From contig JBDNIO010000194.1 in NCBI GenBank assembly GCA_041688215.1, positions 1 to 7,757 on the forward strand: a stretch of DNA of 7,757 bases. Reading direction: 5' to 3'. The notes beneath the pieces were generated by a model. That model had not been told where the DNA came from. It saw only the letters and a program-made list of their open reading frames with translations, and did not search any database. The first letter of the stretch is position 1. Each line of letters opens with the position of its first letter. The position numbers were made by a program, and so were the translations under genes. Of this stretch, positions 5,343 to 7,757 are shown in pieces. This stretch comes from JBDNIO01 sp041688215 (GTDB taxonomy: Bacteria; Pseudomonadota; Gammaproteobacteria; Nevskiales; Salinisphaeraceae).

Positions 5343-6716
5343 CTATTGCGCACTGCGCAGAATGCCGGTGGGCGTGAATTCTCCGGTACGGGGTTCGCGG
5401 CGGTTCAGCTGGGTCGACTGAGACAATTCGTTATTGACCTTCTCGATGCTGTAAGCCTTAGATACCAAGTCATGAAAAATTGATACGTTGTTGTAGTAAC
5501 CCGTCGCGTCGTAGGCGTATATCACCCCATCCAGGGAAACCCGCCACAACTCGCCTCGGGTGTCATACATATCGCCCATTACCTTGAACCAGCTGTCCTC
5601 TTCTACATAGAAGCGCCGCTTGGAATAGATGTGCCGCAGGGTGGGCTTGAGCGTACCCTCAATCACCCATACTCGCCTTAGTTCATAACGAATATAGTCC
5701 GGGTTGGGATGACCCTGAGTCTCAATCAGGTCTTCGTACTTTATATCCCGTGATTCCAGCTCGTAGTTGTTGAATGGAACGTATATTTCGCGTTTCCCGA
5801 TGAGCTTCCAGTCGAAACGCTCGGGCGAACCGTTAAAGCCATTCTGCTCATCCACAACCCGGGGGCCGGTGTCCATCGGAAAGTCAAAGCCGATGTCCGG
5901 TGTCTTGCGTATTCTTCGTGTTCCCGGGTCGTACAGCCACGCTTGCCTGGAGGTCTCATCATGGTCAAACGTATTCGCCGTAAGTGACATTCGGCCGGCA
6001 TGGCGGGGCGGCGCCTTCTCCTCGGTTATGCTGTAGGCAAACACCTCACCATCGCGCCATTCGTCGCGCTCATCACCTTTGGCGTAGGGGGTATAGGCTC
6101 TAAGAATGAACCACGACTTACTTACGGCGCCGGTGGGCTGAACATAGAACGACAGTTCCGGTGCCTCGATAAACCACGCCGGACTGGACGTTAAAATATT
6201 GTAGACAATTTCCAGACCGGACTCAGGTATTGGAAAGGCGGATCCGCCATATGCGCCTTCGAGTGTTAAACCGTCATTCGCCAGATCTGCCTGCACAGCG
6301 TTTTTCTTTACGTTTTCCTGCCACTGCTCGTCGTTACGAAAATCCCTGTGAGTCGGGTAGACATTCATGCGAAAGGTATCCGGATACTCCCTGAAAAGCG
6401 CTTTCTGCCCTTCTCCAAGGTGGTCCGCATAACGCTCCATATTTTCTGCCGTAATGGTAAACAAGGGTTCTTCGTCAGGGTACGGGTTCGGGTTGTAGCT
6501 CCCGTCATACTCAATATTCGGCGGCGCCCCGAGCCACTTCCCCGACCAGGCTGGAATAGTGCCGTCCGCATTTGCGGCCGCCTCTGCACCGGTCGGTGTC
6601 AGGGATTCGCCAAGCTGTGCGGCCTTATCCTGACTAACGCCACTGAAAGCGCTCAGGGGCAACAACCCGAGCATCAAGATAAGGGAGTTCCTTATATGGT
6701 TTGAACGAGTGATCAT
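5343..6716 (-). CDS. DUF1329 family periplasmic/outer-membrane-associated protein
   Basis: This 457-residue protein runs from ATG 6716 (AGGAG seven bases upstream) to TAG 5345..5343. It starts with a signal peptide: basic MITRSNHIRN, hydrophobic SLILMLGLLPLSAFSG, and cleavage probably near residue 26-29. The mature part begins with the family hallmark LGESLTPTGAEAAANADGTI followed by PAWSGKW. Later motifs typical of DUF1329 include FPIPESGLEIVYN, PGTRRIRKTPDIGFD, YVPFNNYELES and the SKRRFYVEEDSW stretch. The length is normal for the family. DUF1329 proteins have a LolB-like predicted fold and are co-encoded with DUF1302 proteins and MMPL pumps; a role in moving a hydrophobic substrate through the envelope is inferred. 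It lies 22 bases after DUF1302, so the two are co-transcribed. A longer frame reaching back to 6815 overlaps DUF1302 and lacks signal-peptide logic, so ATG 6716 is preferred. Confidence 0.9.
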   Translation of the reverse strand: MITRSNHIRNSLILMLGLLPLSAFSGVSQDKAAQLGESLTPTGAEAAANADGTIPAWSGKWLGAPPNIEYDGSYNPNPYPDEEPLFTITAENMERYADHLGEGQKALFREYPDTFRMNVYPTHRDFRNDEQWQENVKKNAVQADLANDGLTLEGAYGGSAFPIPESGLEIVYNILTSSPAWFIEAPELSFYVQPTGAVSKSWFILRAYTPYAKGDERDEWRDGEVFAYSITEEKAPPRHAGRMSLTANTFDHDETSRQAWLYDPGTRRIRKTPDIGFDFPMDTGPRVVDEQNGFNGSPERFDWKLIGKREIYVPFNNYELESRDIKYEDLIETQGHPNPDYIRYELRRVWVIEGTLKPTLRHIYSKRRFYVEEDSWFKVMGDMYDTRGELWRVSLDGVIYAYDATGYYNNVSIFHDLVSKAYSIEKVNNELSQSTQLNRREPRTGEFTPTGILRSAQ

Positions 6717-6738
6717 CAATCTGCTCCTATACACAAGG

Positions 6739-7625
6739 CTAAAAACTGTATTTCGCGCTGAATGAGGCAAAACTTCGGTCCGCCAGTGCGCGGTTCTCTG
6801 TATCTGCGGCACCACTGAATCGGTTGTAGGCGACCGAGAGCAGCAAGTTCTCTAGGTACTTAAATCCGAAGGTTATTGCGTAGCGTCGATCCCCCTTGCC
6901 ATTCAGGCTACCCAGCGATGAAGCGACTGCGGCTTTGCCGTCGAAGGCATTGGCATGGGCAAGTGCAACGGATAAATCCCATCCCGGCCAGACCTGCTGG
7001 TAATTGAATATCATTTGCCCCTGAAAGGCGGCGGCGTTGCGAGTGTTGCTGATCTCGCTGTAAGCCTGCCCGCCGGTGACAATCGGTTCTATGTCGCTAA
7101 CATAAACGTCGGATAGCTCTCCCAGCACAATCAACTGATCCCAGAATCGAGTCGGTGTAAGTATCTTCGTTGCACTTATATTGGCCTGCCAGACATCGCC
7201 CACCGTGGGCGTCGGCACCAGCGCACCGAATAACCCCGGTGCATTCACGCTCAGGCCCGCTCCGTTGCGATAGCTGACCTCGCTCGCAATCGCAGTGCCG
7301 GCAACATCCGTGGTCAGCGATATAGCTGTCATCTCGATATCGCTTGCATACACGGCCCGGTAGCTGCTGTTCCCGGCCAGCACATCGGCCGGTGCAGTAT
7401 TGATGAAAACCGCGCCCGTAGGGTTCTTGTCGTGATAACGGATATGATGCAGACCCAGTTCGGTTCCGAAACCAAACAGATACTTGGTACGAAAACCCCA
7501 CTGGCTGTCGGAGTTGGCCTCGATATCCGAGCCTCTAGGTATCTCCACCCGCGATACCGGAGCACCTGGCGGTAGATTCAGAATAAAAAACTCAGCCCCA
7601 GGGCCTACTAGGTCGGTACCGTGCC
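6739..7625 (-). pseudogene. DUF1302 family outer-membrane barrel-like protein, carboxy-terminal part
   Basis: The frame ends SFASFSAKYSF and TAG 6741..6739; the final Phe after alternating residues is the outer-membrane barrel sorting signal. Family-like features are DSQWGFRTKYLF, LGLHHIRYHDKNPTGAVF and repeated amphipathic strands across about 290 residues. Full-length family members are ~550-650 residues with a signal peptide, and that 5' part is absent. The frame stays open to the window edge, but beyond about 7620 it no longer looks like a barrel and overlaps, antisense, the start of an IS1595-type transposase. The right boundary is therefore approximate. Internal restart at GTG 7548 would give 269 residues without a signal peptide, so this copy is probably non-functional. 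Confidence 0.75.
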
Positions 7626-7671
7626 TATCCGGTTCATTGCCAAATGGATGGAGCGATGCTAAATTGGTCCA

Positions 7672-7757
7672 ATGGACGCACGCGGCTTCCCGACATCGCT
7701 GCCAGAATTTCAGCGGGCCTTCCCCGATGATGCGGCGTGCGCGCGCTACCTTGAGCA
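7672..7757 (+). mobile_element. IS1595-type transposase, first 28 codons (partial, runs off right edge)
   Basis: ATG 7672 opens MDARGFPTSLPEF, then QRAFPDDAACARYLE, which fits the start of IS1595-family transposases (a LPEF-x-F-x-(D/E)-x-AC-x-x-YL pattern ahead of the zinc-ribbon RWPxGFxCPxC motif, not reached here). TAA in frame just upstream fixes the start. The left terminal repeat must lie between about 7600 and 7671 but I could not recognise it. The element faces against DUF1302 and seems to replace that gene's 5' part. Confidence 0.6.

Overview
The window looks like a gammaproteobacterial chromosome, probably an environmental or marine lineage. The main reasons are the tRNA-Tyr/tRNA-Gly/tRNA-Thr/tuf order on the minus strand (the layout of the E. 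coli tyrU-glyT-thrT-tufB operon), a Vibrio/Shewanella-type H-NOX with its histidine kinase, and a DUF1302/DUF1329/MMPL cluster of the kind seen in Pseudomonas and marine gammaproteobacteria. The species cannot be named from the sequence.

Layout. Positions 1-789 are a housekeeping tRNA-tuf operon read leftwards: a consensus-like promoter (761-789), tRNA-Tyr(GTA), tRNA-Gly(TCC), tRNA-Thr(GGT), then the first codons of EF-Tu. Its spacers are packed with stem-loops: two long related inverted repeats between the tRNAs and five consecutive stem-loops before tuf. Positions 927-2916 are a decayed signalling and toxin-antitoxin segment. It holds a plus-strand response-regulator stub cut off head-to-head against a truncated ParE-type toxin, then (minus strand) its antitoxin, an H-NOX-associated histidine kinase and the H-NOX gas sensor. 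The last three each keep their reading frame but carry one in-frame TAG. Positions 2917-3942 are a patchwork: small hairpins, a broken short ORF, and an hsdM 5' remnant joined in frame to the last two membrane helices of an MMPL/RND transporter.

Positions 3943-7757 hold the best preserved genes, all on the minus strand in the order DUF1302 barrel, DUF1329 periplasmic protein (22-nt gap), MFS transporter. The MMPL fragment further downstream is probably the remains of the RND pump that normally accompanies DUF1302/DUF1329. The cluster was therefore probably an envelope transport system for a hydrophobic or organic-acid substrate. Here it is damaged at both ends: the MMPL is truncated, and at the right edge a plus-strand IS1595-type transposase begins where the 5' part of DUF1302 should be. 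The MFS start is also out of frame with its best ribosome binding site because of an A7 tract.

Overall this is an intact translation operon next to a graveyard of accessory genes: amber codons, homopolymer indels, inversion or deletion junctions and an IS. The main candidates for something unusual are the run of three TAG-only interruptions in neighbouring genes and the structured, co-varying spacers of the tRNA-tuf operon. I do not see a clear, intact, previously undescribed multi-gene system.
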